Shown here: positions 1 to 13,300 of the stretch, piece by piece | Numbering within the stretch: the stretch's first letter is position 1 | How the letters are laid out: each line of letters begins with the position of its first letter | Assembly: GCF_932274485.2 (NCBI RefSeq) | Contig: NC_065886.2 | Location: forward strand, 31,297,501 to 31,361,500 | Direction: 5' to 3' | Origin: Patella vulgata | Lineage: Eukaryota > Mollusca > Gastropoda > Patellidae | Length of the DNA stretch: 64,000 nucleotides | Translations under genes and position numbers: made by a program | Notes under the pieces: generated by a model | Told to the model about the DNA's origin: nothing | The model's input: only the letters and a program-made list of their open reading frames with translations | The model's database searches: none

Positions 1-474
1 TCTTTCCATTCAGACAAATTTGACATAAAATTTGGAACACAAGGGCATAAGTCAATCAATTATTTTATCCCACATGAAGTAATGAGTGAGATATTGAAAC
101 AGGCTCCAATCTTCCTTCCATCCTGGATATATCTTTATGAAACTTTGTACATGCATCAACCTATTATAGCAGTTTTTAGTATGCTAAGTGGACATAGAAA
201 AAATCTGGCCTACTATGGCTATGAAATTGGCTCTGTCAGTTGTTCCATCCTGGGTAAAGTTTTACACAAGCAAGATTTTCTGAAGTTTCATGGAATAAAA
301 TTTTGAGATGTAGAATTTTTTGGCACCTCAAAAGCATTCTGTTGCCCAGGAAATATTCATTCGTAGTGAGTCACCTCGTGTGATTTAGAGAACTGTTATA
401 CTCAGTCAACAACACCACTTGTCTTTTCCAAGAAATTTCCATTTTTGGCTACAATACTTAATTTTATTTTACAG
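1..474 (+). other. Intron of the TMEM131-like gene (part)
   Basis: This stretch precedes the acceptor at 471-474 (tttattttacag). The incoming codon is split with two bases in the downstream exon, so it must be intron. A 74-residue reading frame at 82-306 has no recognisable motif and no splice support. Confidence 0.6.
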
Positions 475-3400
475 GTGGCAAATCCCGAAATAAGAAAAAA
501 CGTGGTAAAGGAAATGATATCTTGGGTGGAGTTAGGTCGAAGGACACGTCTGTTCTCCCTGACGACAAAGATGAAGTTTCCTCCACGACAACCGATTCAT
601 CTAATGGTGATAATGAAGACAAGGTAAGTTGGGATCGTAATTTCACAAATTTCTCGCATGGTATGGCACTTTTCAAACAGAAAACTCAGAGGTATTTTTG
701 GAATAGTGGCCTATTTATTGACTTGAAAAATTCAGCTATATTTTGGTACGTGTGACCATGGTTTCTTAAACAGCAGAAAAATCTGGATTTATTACGGTAT
801 GGGTGGCCATGGTTATTTAAGACCACAGAGAAATTTGTAAAATAAATTGAAGGCCGTTTCCTTGTCTTCTGCTAGTTCAATACCATTTGTAATCAACCTT
901 ATCAGTCAATGCCGTGAATTAGGGTGCCCCACCATAAATAAATATCTACGAATATCCCCAAATATTTCGACAATTATACCACAATATATATATAATAAGC
1001 CATAACTTAATTTCTCACATTTATAGTCACTAGATAAATGATCGTGTTATATTTAATATCAATAAAAATATAGACTGGAAAGGTAAATAACAAGTCTAGC
1101 CAGTAATCACTTGACAACCGGTCATTTGAGCATGCTCATTCTCTGTGGTGAGTTCAACTTTTGATGGGGGTTTGGATGGCTGAATGGTTAGCACGTGCGC
1201 GCTGTATCATAAGGCCTGTCATTGAGTCAACTGGAGTGGTTTCGAATCCCCGATTGTACGTGACAAGGAGTAGGGTCGCCTATCCAACCTCGTGGGTTTT
1301 CTCCGGGTCATCCAATTTCCTCCCACTGCTAAAGACCCCTACACGCAAGCGAATTATTGAAATAAAATTAAAATATATGTTTGTCCCGAAATGACCTAGC
1401 TTGTGGCGAGTGGACGATAAACCCCATTTCTCTCTCTCTCTCTCTCTCAACTTTTGATGTAGCAAATTTTGGCTGTGTGGGGCACCCTGCTTGAATAATC
1501 TCAGATAAACAAGATATATGAAAATCAGTGACCAGCTGTCTAATGTTTTAAAATGAAAGCTTTGTGTTATATAATAACTGTTGATAATTTGTCCTGATCA
1601 GTAAATAGAAGCCTGGGGCCAGCAATTAACAAATTATCTTGTACAATCACTCATCTCTTGTCTCTGACAATTATAACATCTTTAAGTTTGAATGTTACTT
1701 CATCTGGAAAGATACCATATTACATTATAATTGATCAAATGATCAGGATTTGAATTGAAAATTATCTTAACTCAGGGGTCTTTTTATACTGATTGTCCGT
1801 CCATGTTGGGTGGATGTCTTAATGTCAGATTCTTACAGTAAATACTGGTCCTCTTATGAGGACTGGATCTATATTAGGTTTGAGTTTTAAATATTTAAAT
1901 ATTTTTGGACATGATCTTAAATTAACACAAGGTACAGTTTTATGGATACGCAATTATTTGTATCATTTGTGTGATAAAGACGAGAGTATCCTCATCAAAA
2001 CATGGCATAGTAATAACTTCAGTAAGTAATTGTCTATGCATAGAATTTTACAGTAGAATCTGCATTAAGCAGCCACCCAAGGGAATTTTCACAACTGACC
2101 GCTTAACGGTAGTGGCCTCTTAATAAAATCTTGTTGCTTTTTGTGCTGACATAAATTAAATATTATGCTTGGATGCATTGGAAGCGGTAAATTTGACCGT
2201 CGCTGAATCTTGCGCCGAACGAAAATTCTTTACTCAAATTTCGGACATAACTTCTGTAAACTTGTCATTTTGTTTAATAAAACAAAAGATTAATTAACAG
2301 ATAATCCCGGGTTGATTGTTATTTTTACATTTCTTTTTACCTGATCAGTGGGGATCCAGTTAATTAACTACTTCTCACGGGATTAGCGGGGGTGTTACTA
2401 AGAACGACAAGATGGTATCATTCAACAATGGCCGTTGAATGGGCGATGTTTTGTTGAATTTATTTGTAAAATAGTGACCGCTGGCCGCGTTAGAGGAGTG
2501 ACCGTTGAATAAAGAGATGAAACAACAGAATTTCTACGGGGGGAATTTATCGTGACCGCTTACAAGGAGATTTCGCTGAATAGGCGTGGCTGCTCATACA
2601 GATTCTACTGTACCTTGTGTTAATTATTTCAATTACTAAATGCCCATAAAAGATGTTTTAAATAGAAACCTTTTTTATCACTGGGTTTTTTTACACCACA
2701 TCACGTTGGACCAACAAAATATTTTTTCTAAAGAATGTGAGAATTTTTTTTTAGGATGATCCCAAGTTTTTCAATATTTTTATGTTATTGTTTTTAAAGA
2801 AATACATAAATTTATAGAATGTAATTTGATTGACATCTGCTCAGTAAGTAAGACGCTGACTTGCTAACCTGGAAGTCCTGTGTTCAATCTTGGTCTTGGT
2901 CCAGAAAATTCATCAGGATTTTTTCTGACATGGTTCCCTGTTGTCAGAGGTGCAGGATGGAAATCCTGGCAAGGGACAAGGTATAGTCGTCCGGATAGAA
3001 CGAACAACCGAGGTCCCAAGTACACTTTGGCATACACTTAAAAGAACATTTGACAGTTACAATTATAAATAAGAGCACGCCGTAGAGCCACTGTCCGAGC
3101 ATAATTTCCCTCAAAGCACACTCTATGTGCAGAATAGTAGTAGGACGTTAAACCCCATTTCATTTCGTTTCTCCAGCAGTCAATCAGTACTGAACTGAAA
3201 TAAGAGCCCTGATGGGACTGTTACTCTCTCTATATAGATATTCATGTCAAGATTAATCATACAGCCTGTCATTGAGTCAACAGGTTTTACGTGATAAGGA
3301 GTAGGGTCGCCTGTCCAACCTCGTGGGTTTTCTCCGGGTCCTCCGGTTTCCTCCCACTGCTAAAGACCCCTACGCGCAAGCAAATTATTGAAATGAAATT

Positions 3401-6400
3401 AAACCATATGTTAGTCCCGAAATGACCTAGTTTGTGTCGAGTGGACGTTAAACCCCATTTCTCCCTCTCTCTCATGTCAAGATTATTATTTTTATTTTGA
3501 ATATTATAAATGTATTTTATTTTTCAGAATTCCAGTGCTCGTGATTCCACACCCGAGCCACCAATTACAACAAATAAATCCAAAAAATTGAAAGTACGAG
3601 TTAATGAGCGAACGTCCGTAGATCTTCTCGATGATTTTAATGGCGAGGGTGAATTTTTACTGACTTCAAGATCAAAAGCTCATCGTAAAATACGAGTAAA
3701 CCCAAACGAGACTTTTGGTGGAAATATCCTCCGACCAAGGTATATAAGAATTTCTTGTCATCTTGTTCTGGATTGTGTTTCAACAGATGGAATTCGAAAA
3801 ATGTGTAGACTGTAGTGTCTCTGTCGGTGAAGTGTCAAAAGGGTGTATCTAAGAATTTCTAAAGATTAAGAAATAGAACCTTATGCATTTCAAATTTCCA
3901 CAAATCAAGATACAACATTTGGACACATGATACCCAGAACAGTTCTAATTGGCGTAGAGATACACAGCTTAGACAGAAATGTGCATGTTAATTGGGAGAG
4001 TTTAAAAATGCAAAAATGTGTATTTGACTAATTTCCCGAGATACACCCTTTTGACACTTCACCAACGAATATATCTGTCTTCATTAGCCCAGTCAATGCA
4101 GAACAATAGGCTATTTTAATTACCCGGCAAGTGCAGAACTGTAGGACGTTAAATCCAATTCCGTTACCTTCCATATTCGAAATTCTTATTTTACTGTTGC
4201 TGATAAAACATGAAATTCTCATTTTTGTGTAAAACATGAATTAAATTCTCATATTTGTTTAAAACATGAATTAAATTCTTATTTTTGTAAAAAAAACATG
4301 AATAAAAATTCTAATTTTTGTGTAAAACATGAATTAAATTCTCATTTTTTGTGTAAAACATGAATTAAATTCTCATTTTTGTGTAAAACATGAATTAAAT
4401 TCCAACTTTTCCGAAAAACATTAAATTCTAATTTTTGTGTAAAGCATGAATTAAATTCTAACTTTTCTGTAAAACATGAATTAAATTCTAATTTTTCTGA
4501 AAAACATGCATTAAATCAAACCATGCATTGAATTCACATTTCAGTTCCTTAGAACTGCCATATTCCATGGAGAGTAAACCAACGAAGGAAGAAAAATCAG
4601 ATGAAACAAAAACAAAACGAACATCAAAATCAGCCAAGAAAACAAAAGGTAAAAAAATTATCGTTGTCTTGTGATTTCTATAGAATTTATAAAACTGTCT
4701 GTCAATTCTGAAGTAAAGCAAAATTAACAGACTTTTTAATTGTTCAATTGAGAGTTGTAGTGTAGAATTTGTTTTCAACTTATTATCGTGTATGTGTACA
4801 CACAGACACTATCTCAGTGGGGAAGCTCGATTGAACGTTCTGGAATTTAATCCTTTCTATGGCATAAACAGTGATATTTGAGTGATAAAGAGGATATCCG
4901 GCAACATCGGATGTAAGAAAATATCTCATCCAATCATAACCGTCGTAATACATTGGCTGTGTTTAATTAGGTCACGATTCTACTCACACTACCTCAGTTA
5001 TGGGAACCGACACACTGCCATCTGACTAAAACACAGATCCTATTTCGTTTTGTTTTTTTTATAGTTCAAAATTTTGTTTGTCTACACTACATACACCAGT
5101 AGAGGTCATCAGAAGTATAAAAAAATGAAATAAAATATCAATCTGTATTTTAATCCGATTGACAGAAAATCGATGGAAATTCTGTTAATCAGAATGTTTC
5201 AGATTACGAATCGAGTATCCCTATCACCTTACTGCTCAATGTAGTTATATAGTATATAGCTTTATGTTGTGTATTATTTGTAAATTGTTGAGTAGTGTAA
5301 TTATATTATTATAACATAGTATAAAACTGGATATTAATCTCTCAGATTTGAGTACTTCAGGTACTATTTTCAGAAGTCTATTTAGTTACTAAGGTCTAGA
5401 TAGAAATCACTTGTAAATTAAATACTGTGAAAGATGTATATCTGTCCCAAAATGGTTCAATTACGTTCAGTATTTACAAAATTATTATAACTGGAATGTC
5501 ATAGATCTATGCTGCTCAAGTGTAACACAGTTCAGCCATCTTTTATTAGTAGTGCAGAAACCTGATGGGTCAAGTTTAATTCCGATTAAATCCAAGACGG
5601 GACATTAACAAGCTGGGATATTCTGATTTTGTTTTCTTAATTAAATGTTAAATAATCAATCTGATGACATATTTCGTATTTGAGGTGTATTAAACACATT
5701 GATACTTTAAAATGAAATTGGTTTGACACCTTGACCTTTGAAATGGGTGCTTTAATATCCAGTTTTTAGTTGAATGAATGTATACAATTAGATAGAGTAG
5801 ATCACTATATTTATATTACTTATGCAAATTTAATGTAAAACTTCACTTTAATCTATAAATCTATTGCACAGACCTTTATTTCACTTCTGATGTGTTGTAG
5901 GAGCAGGGGGGGTTGGGGTTGCCGAATGAGCGCTTTGCATCATAATGTCTGTCATTGAGTCAAGTGGCATGGTTTTGATTCCCTCGTGTTTTTGTTTTTT
6001 TTCCAGATCCTCTGGTTTTCTCCCACTGTTATAGACCCCAATGCGCAAGCAAATTATTGAAATAAAAATAAACCATATTAGTCCTAAAATAACCTAGTTA
6101 GTGTCAAGTAGACATTAAACCCCATATCTCTCTCTCTTGTAGGAGCGGACACTTGTTTATTACAGCAGGGTTGGGTGCGTGCGCATTGCATCATAAGGTC
6201 TGTTGAGTCAAGTGGTGTGGTTTCGATTCCCCTGCTTGTGCGTGACACAGAGTAGGGTCGCCTGTCCAACCTCATGGGTTTTGCCTAGATCCCCCGGTTT
6301 CCTCCTACTTCTAAAGACCCCTACACGCAAGCGAATTAATGAAATAAAATTAACCATATGTTAGTCCCAAAATGACCTAACTTGTGTCCAGTGGATGTAC

Positions 6401-9400
6401 CCCCCCCCCTCTCTCTCTCTCATGTTAAACCCTCATACAACAATATATTGCAATACCTCAAAGTGTATATTGAAATATATAATTGATTTTTTGATTGACT
6501 GATGATAGTTTAAACCAGAAACACAACTAAAATTAAATGAACTTACTTTTACATAGTCTTTCAGAATAAAAATTTAATTGCATAGATTTATTCTTAATTT
6601 TGATCAAATTGGAATTTAAATGAAGTATGAAATATAAATGTTCATGCTAAATCAGAAATATAATAAAAAACAACCCTGATATTAATCTCTTGAATATATA
6701 GACACATTTTATAAATAAGAGTGTTTATTTTTAAATCCATATTTTAAGAAAAACTTAAATTAATTTGTTGAATATTGAGACATGTTTTGATATTAGCTAA
6801 GTTCCATTAAGTTTGCATGGGTTTATATTTCCTAATATACTTGTGTTGTTATAATTTGTATTACTTTACTGTTTGCCTGCATGATTTTCATTGGCTGCTG
6901 TGTTGTCTTGCTAGGTGCTGTTGTTGTTGTAACCACAGAAACAGACAGCGAGGACCCTGGGAGAGATTCACCACCTCCAGCATGGGACATACCAAATTTT
7001 ACTCCTGGTTAGCTCCCCCTTTGTGCTATTCCTATTATCAATTTTAAAGGAATTCTTTGCACCTTTTGAACCTTGATCGATGAGCTATTGGATGGACCTT
7101 TACAGGCCTTACTTAATTTGTCAAAAAATTGATCGTTCCAGATGGCTTATTCGTGATGTCTTAAAACTAAAATATTTTAAGGATGCCACCTGTTCATTGG
7201 CTAAAGATCCAAACAGAGATGAATTCTCTAAACCAATGAAAAGATTGTATCCTTGAAATAAGCAAGTTCAAGTTTTCATTTCACTATTTTGAATTTCTTC
7301 ATGTTTGCATGTTGGGATTTTAAACACTATTGATTACATTAAAATTACAAGATTTAAACATCTTACCATTATTTTAATGTTTCAAATCAAACCTAGATAC
7401 TAAATTATGATATTTGAATTTTTCATTTCAATTAAGTTTGATATTGAATTAATAAACAAACAATTCTAAATTAGATTTCTGTCCATTTTTATAGTGTATG
7501 AAACAAAAGGCTCAATGGGTGCAAAGTATAAAAGGTTAATTAATAGATACAGGGGAGTTATGTCCCCTACATAGATGCATTGTACTAATGAGTGGTGGAT
7601 TTAATCAAAACTGTTACTTCACTAATCTTGATCTCCCATCACACTTTTAATCATCAGCACATAATTCTCGTCTCTGATAACCCTGCTGAAAAATGTCTGA
7701 CAGGCAAAATTTAAAAACAGAAACCCTGATACACACATTGATTTAAAGTTATTTGTAGTTCACTAATTATGTAAATCACTAATTATGTAAATCGAACACC
7801 AAAATACAACGAAATAGCCTAATTGTAGAAAGTTTAATGGAGCTGTTGAGTTTGCTAGCAACTCAGCTTAGCAATCTCCTCTGTCTTCATTAATCTGGAT
7901 ACAGCAGAAAGTAGGACATTAAACCCCATTTCATTTCATTTCCCTTAATTTAGTGGTCCCCTAATATAAACATCACTATCCATTTCCCTCAATTGTTTAT
8001 TTGGTTATCTTCTAATAAACATCACTATCCATTTCACTCAGTTGTTCATTTGGTGGTCCTCTAATATAAACATCACTATTCATTTCCCTCAATTGTTCAT
8101 TTGGTGGTCCTCTAATATAAACATCACTATTCATTTCCCTCAATTGTTCATTTGGTGGTCCTCTAATAAACATCATTATTACTTCTCTTTCCTAATCCCA
8201 GCAAACGTAATCATGTTTATCCAGACCCAAATATAGCATGGCAACTTGTCTTACCATACATAGAAAACTAATCGTTTGCTTTTCTTTGTGTCATAGAAAT
8301 ATATCTTTGGCATCTCCGTTAAAAATCTGATGCGTCATTCAGCACTACAGGAATACCTAACAAACTACAATAATGTGAAAGTTGAATCTCTTATAGGAAT
8401 ATCAGCCCAATAATGGTCCAAGTTTCTGACAGCCTTCCACATAGAATTATCCTGTTTTATTTCCTAAAATATATATATTGGGCATCTCTTTTAAGTCTAA
8501 TGAGCTTCAGTATTCCAAAATTTACCTCCTATTTAATATTCAAATAAATCTATTGCTCTATTAGTCTAGCCTGGAAAAAACAGTATCAGATGCTTTATAT
8601 CCAGGCTTCCTATAATCGCCACCTAATTACATGCCCCTTATATAACCGCCTGTATATATACTAGCACCCATCACTACTACATGTAAATCCCTTTATGCAT
8701 ATTATACATATGGATATATTGTTTTGTGAACCCCGTCTTCATTAGCCCAGTCGGGGCAGAACAGTAGGATATTACACCTATTTCATTTCCTTTGTGAATC
8801 AGTTTTTACTCCTGTTTTATAAAGAAATTGAAATAATGAAAATGTCGGCCAGATATCAAATGTTTCATTTCCTTTCTAACACAAGAGTTCTCGTGAAAAT
8901 AACATACGATTTTTCTTTCTTTCATTGTTAAACTAAACTAACCTTCATCTTTTAAATATTTAAACATTTAGATTTTAATTGTTGTAGTTATTGTTGTTGT
9001 TTCTTTTTTTCTCTCTGACTTGTTACTAGAACCTGTGAACTTAACATAATAAATTAAAATTGTTGAATTCTAGGAGACCTGACTGCCCTGTCGATCCAAA
9101 CACAAGACTTTGCTTCCAAGCATATCAAGTCTTTTAGTGGTAATGGTAATGCGAATGGTTTTTCTCCTGATAGTCTGACAAGCTCCAGTCGAAGCAGTAG
9201 CTATAGTAGCATCGTTAGCAACAGCAGTAATGGAGTCGACAACAAGTCTAAAAATAGAACAGATAAACGATTTGCTTCTGGCTTTAATCCGTTTTCAGAT
9301 AATGGAATACCAGGTAGATGATAATAATAATAGATACATTTATATCGTGCCTATTCCTCAAGGCTTGTTCACAGCGCAAGCAAAATGCTTAAGTTTTTGT

Positions 9401-10258
9401 TTACTGTTTTGTTATGGATTTAAACAGATGAGTTTTTAAGCGGGAAGTCAAAATTGTCCTAGAAGTCACAAAGTGAATTTGGAACGGGAATAAATTAAAT
9501 CTTTTGTTAGAGGTGTGTCAAAAAGTCGCAAGTTTCAACTGATATTACCAGTAGGAGCATATCAGTTATAGCCTGTTCTACTGTTATGAGTTGTTTCTTT
9601 TTTGTGCTTTGGGGGTTGGATGGTCGGACTGTCACTGAGTTAAGGTGGCATGGTTTCAATAACCTGCTTGTACGTGACGTGGCTTGAGATTAGAAGAATT
9701 GTATATTTTATCTCACTTTGTCCACATTAAGAGAGAATGTGGCTTGAGATTAGAATTGTATGTTTTATTGCATTATTTATTTTGTATTTTTAGGTCTGTT
9801 GGCCAAGCCCGTGTCACCACCCATAGAGAATAAGGGAGGTAATCCATGGACTAATCCCCCAGTAACTAGCAGTCCTATACCAATTGTTGAAAACATGTAA
9901 GTCAACTTTTATGTTACTTAAAGTGACTATTTTTTTTTTAAATGGCATTTAGTAATTGGGACACAATCAATTAAAACAATTTTTATGGAATAACAATTAC
10001 TATGGTTTATTACACTGTGACGCTTCAGCTAGATTTCACAAGTCGTTATCAAGCATATAGATACAAATAAATCAAAACACTTGTTTGATTTATATGCCTG
10101 ATAATTGTTATTCATATATAATTGATCTATTTGAGTAATTTCTATATTAAAGGTTTTTGATTGCTAGAGACGAGTCATGATCAGCCAGTCATAATCTGTG
10201 TTCTACTGAACATTAGTCCCGAAATGACCTAGTTTGTGTCAAGTGGACATTAAACCCC

Positions 10259-10300
<42 letters not shown>

Positions 10301-13300
10301 AGAAATGTCTTCAGACCAATATGAAATGACAGTAGTGTAGCACCTGGGGACAAAGACACTTGTGTCTCCCTTACAGAATTTCGGTCTAAATTTGACAATA
10401 TATTTAATAATTGTACTGAATATTAATGTTATATAACAAGGAAAGTTTTAATGTCACTTATATTTGAGCAGAAACATCAATCTAAAAATAAGGAAAGGGC
10501 ATAATTGTTCCATAATGGAAATTATAGGTTAGAATCCAAAGGAAAATTTGTGCTCTTTACACATGTACCAGTCACTTGCCCTTGCCCCCACCCTGTTACA
10601 CCACTGTGAAATGGTGTAAAATAAATAGATATAGCAAAATATGGGAGATTGTTACATAGTGTAATTGTCATAATTAAAAGCTTTTCTGTGTTTTTCAGGG
10701 GAGTGAATAGTTTTGGTCTACATACAATAGACGAGAACACCCAGTCTAGCTATAACAGTGGTGGACCAGGCAATATTGGATCCTTCTCATCATCAAATGA
10801 TTTTGGTTACGCAGTAAATGGTAAGGTTATAAAATTTAAATTGCTTTTATTGGCATTTAAGGGGTTGGGTGTCGGAATGGTTTAATTCTTGCAATTTAAA
10901 TCATAAGGTCGCCATTGAATAGGAGTAGGGTCGTTTGTCCAACCGCATGGATTTTCTCCAGGTCCACCGCTTTCATTCCACTACTAAAATTGAACCATAT
11001 GTTAGTCCAGAAATGTTTGAGTTGTGTGGATGTTAAACCCTATTTCTCTCTATCTGTCTTCAGGTATTGGTGGATTATATCCTGGCTTCAACACATCCAA
11101 TCTGGATTCACATCAACAAGCTCAACAACTAACCATGATGCAACAGTTACAAGCAGATCGTAGACGCAGATTCCAAGAGCATCAACTGAAAATGCTTCAC
11201 CAAGGTAAAGTGCTCTTATATAATGGTATAACCTAACTATTATTATTTTGGTGTATTTATATACCAGATCTTTCACATAAGTGCCCAGATGTTCTTTACA
11301 AACTTAAAGAAGATACAATACAAAACAAAACAATAAAATAAAATACATGTAAATAGTCAAAGGAAAAATAAGAATATATAAAATTACTGTAAAAAAAAAA
11401 AGAACTATAAAAGCAGCTAAGTTAAGAATTTGGATAAAAAGTCTGAGTTTTGATTTAAAAGTCGAAAATGATGCACAGCTTCCTAGACTCAAAGGTAATT
11501 ATATCAAGGAATTTAGCGCAATAGAAAGGGGATGCTCGATTCACAGTCCAGAATGTCCCGAATTGACAGAATTGCAATCGAGTGACACGGTATTCAGTCC
11601 TGTCACAGTTGTCAGTTCAGACCACGGAGGTGGTGTGAGTAGAATTGTGACGTAATTAAACACAACAAATATGTTTCGCTGCATGGTTGGTTGAAATATT
11701 TATTTATTCAGTCGATGCATGCGTTGTAGCCTGAAATCCCCCTTTTCACTCGATTATCACTATTTTGTGGATTGAAAGAATTCCGTTCCAGAATGTTCGA
11801 TCGAGTAACCCCTTAGAGAATACGATTTATAACCAAACTGTTGCAGGATCGAGACCGGAACTTGTATTCTTGAATTGTACGTCATGTTTACGTGTCCTTG
11901 AAAAAGACACGAAATCCATGTATTACAGTCTACCCAGTTATAAATGGTTACCAATAGGATGGTGTATTTAATTACATAAAAAGACTGTCTTTGGGCAGCA
12001 TAGGTTTCGGGTCTAAGGTTCAAAGAGTTCAGGGTTAAAGGGAGGTAATCATGCTTTTAAATATATTATAATATTATTATTATAGTAACGATACATATCA
12101 TATATACTATTCAAAAAAAGTAGGGGATATTTGATTTTTAAGTGTTATTAAAGTCACCTAATGAAACTGACGAAGAAACAAATGACAAAATGAAATGAAG
12201 TTCACATTCATCGATTTATTCCAAATGATCGTTAGACTAAGTAAGGCACAGACTGACCATTATAAGGGTAAAATGATACCCGGGGTCAAACAGCAAAGTT
12301 ACCACAGCATCACAACCAAGTCAGTAACGGGTAAATCCTCCTCTGTTTGCCAAACAAGCATTGATCCGACGTGGCATACTCCTAATGAGACGTCTAAGGT
12401 CATTTTGGTCCAGATTGTTCCATTCCTGTTGCAACGCAGCAGCAAGTTCTTGGACATTGGCAGGACGTTGTTGACGTTGACGTAACCTCTGTCCAAGCAT
12501 GTCCCAGACATGCTCGATGGGGGAGAGGTCGGGACTCAGTGCTGGCCAAGGTAATGTGGTGATGTTCTGTTGTTGGAGGTAACCTGTAACGATCCTGGCC
12601 CTGTGACATCTTGCGTTGTCATCCTGGAAGATGAAACGGCGGCCATGACGTCGTGCGAACGGCACCACATGGACTGCCAAGATGTTGTCCCGGTAGTACT
12701 GGCCTGTAACACGCACTGCAACAACATGTAAAGCCGTTCTTCCAGCAACAGTGATGCCTCCCCACACCATAACAGAACCACCCCCAAATCGATCATGTCT
12801 GATGACGTTAACGTCTTGGAAGCGCTCGTTTCGACAACGCCACACCCTCCTACGTCTGTCCAAAAAATCAACAGTGAACCTTGACTCATCTGAAAACATC
12901 ACATTGCTCCAGCGTCGATTATCCCAGTGTTGACGATCCCTACACCAACGACGTCTTGTCTGAATGTGATGATCTCTCAAACAAGGGATCACGCGAGGAC
13001 GTCGGGCGCGAAGGTGACCCCTATGCAGTCGATTCCGAATCGTCTGGCCACTCACTCTCACACCAGTGTCTGTTTGAAGACGAGCGCTGATCTGATTTGC
13101 TGTGATGACACGATTTCTCAAGGCCAAGGTACGGATAAATCGATCCTGGGCTTGAGTTGTCGCCCTTGGTCGACCTGAGCGTGGTCTGTCCTGTACAGAT
13201 TGTGTATCACGGTATCTGGACCATAGCCTGCTTATGACAGACTGAGAAACATTCATCGTCCGCGCCACAACCGCCTGTATTGTGCCGATCTGTAGCATGC

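Noticed and set aside
82-306. 74-residue frame near the window start
   Set aside because: It has no motif, no plausible splice borders, and lies in an intron by the phase of the next exon.
1161-1394. Functional tRNA gene suggested by A and B box-like sequences
   Set aside because: The head is followed by a conserved SINE body and flanked by a target duplication; the clover-leaf is not intact. The same applies to the other SINE heads.
12195-13178. Several frames opposite or overlapping the Tc1-like transposase
   Set aside because: They are shadows of the 339-residue transposase; none has a recognisable domain.
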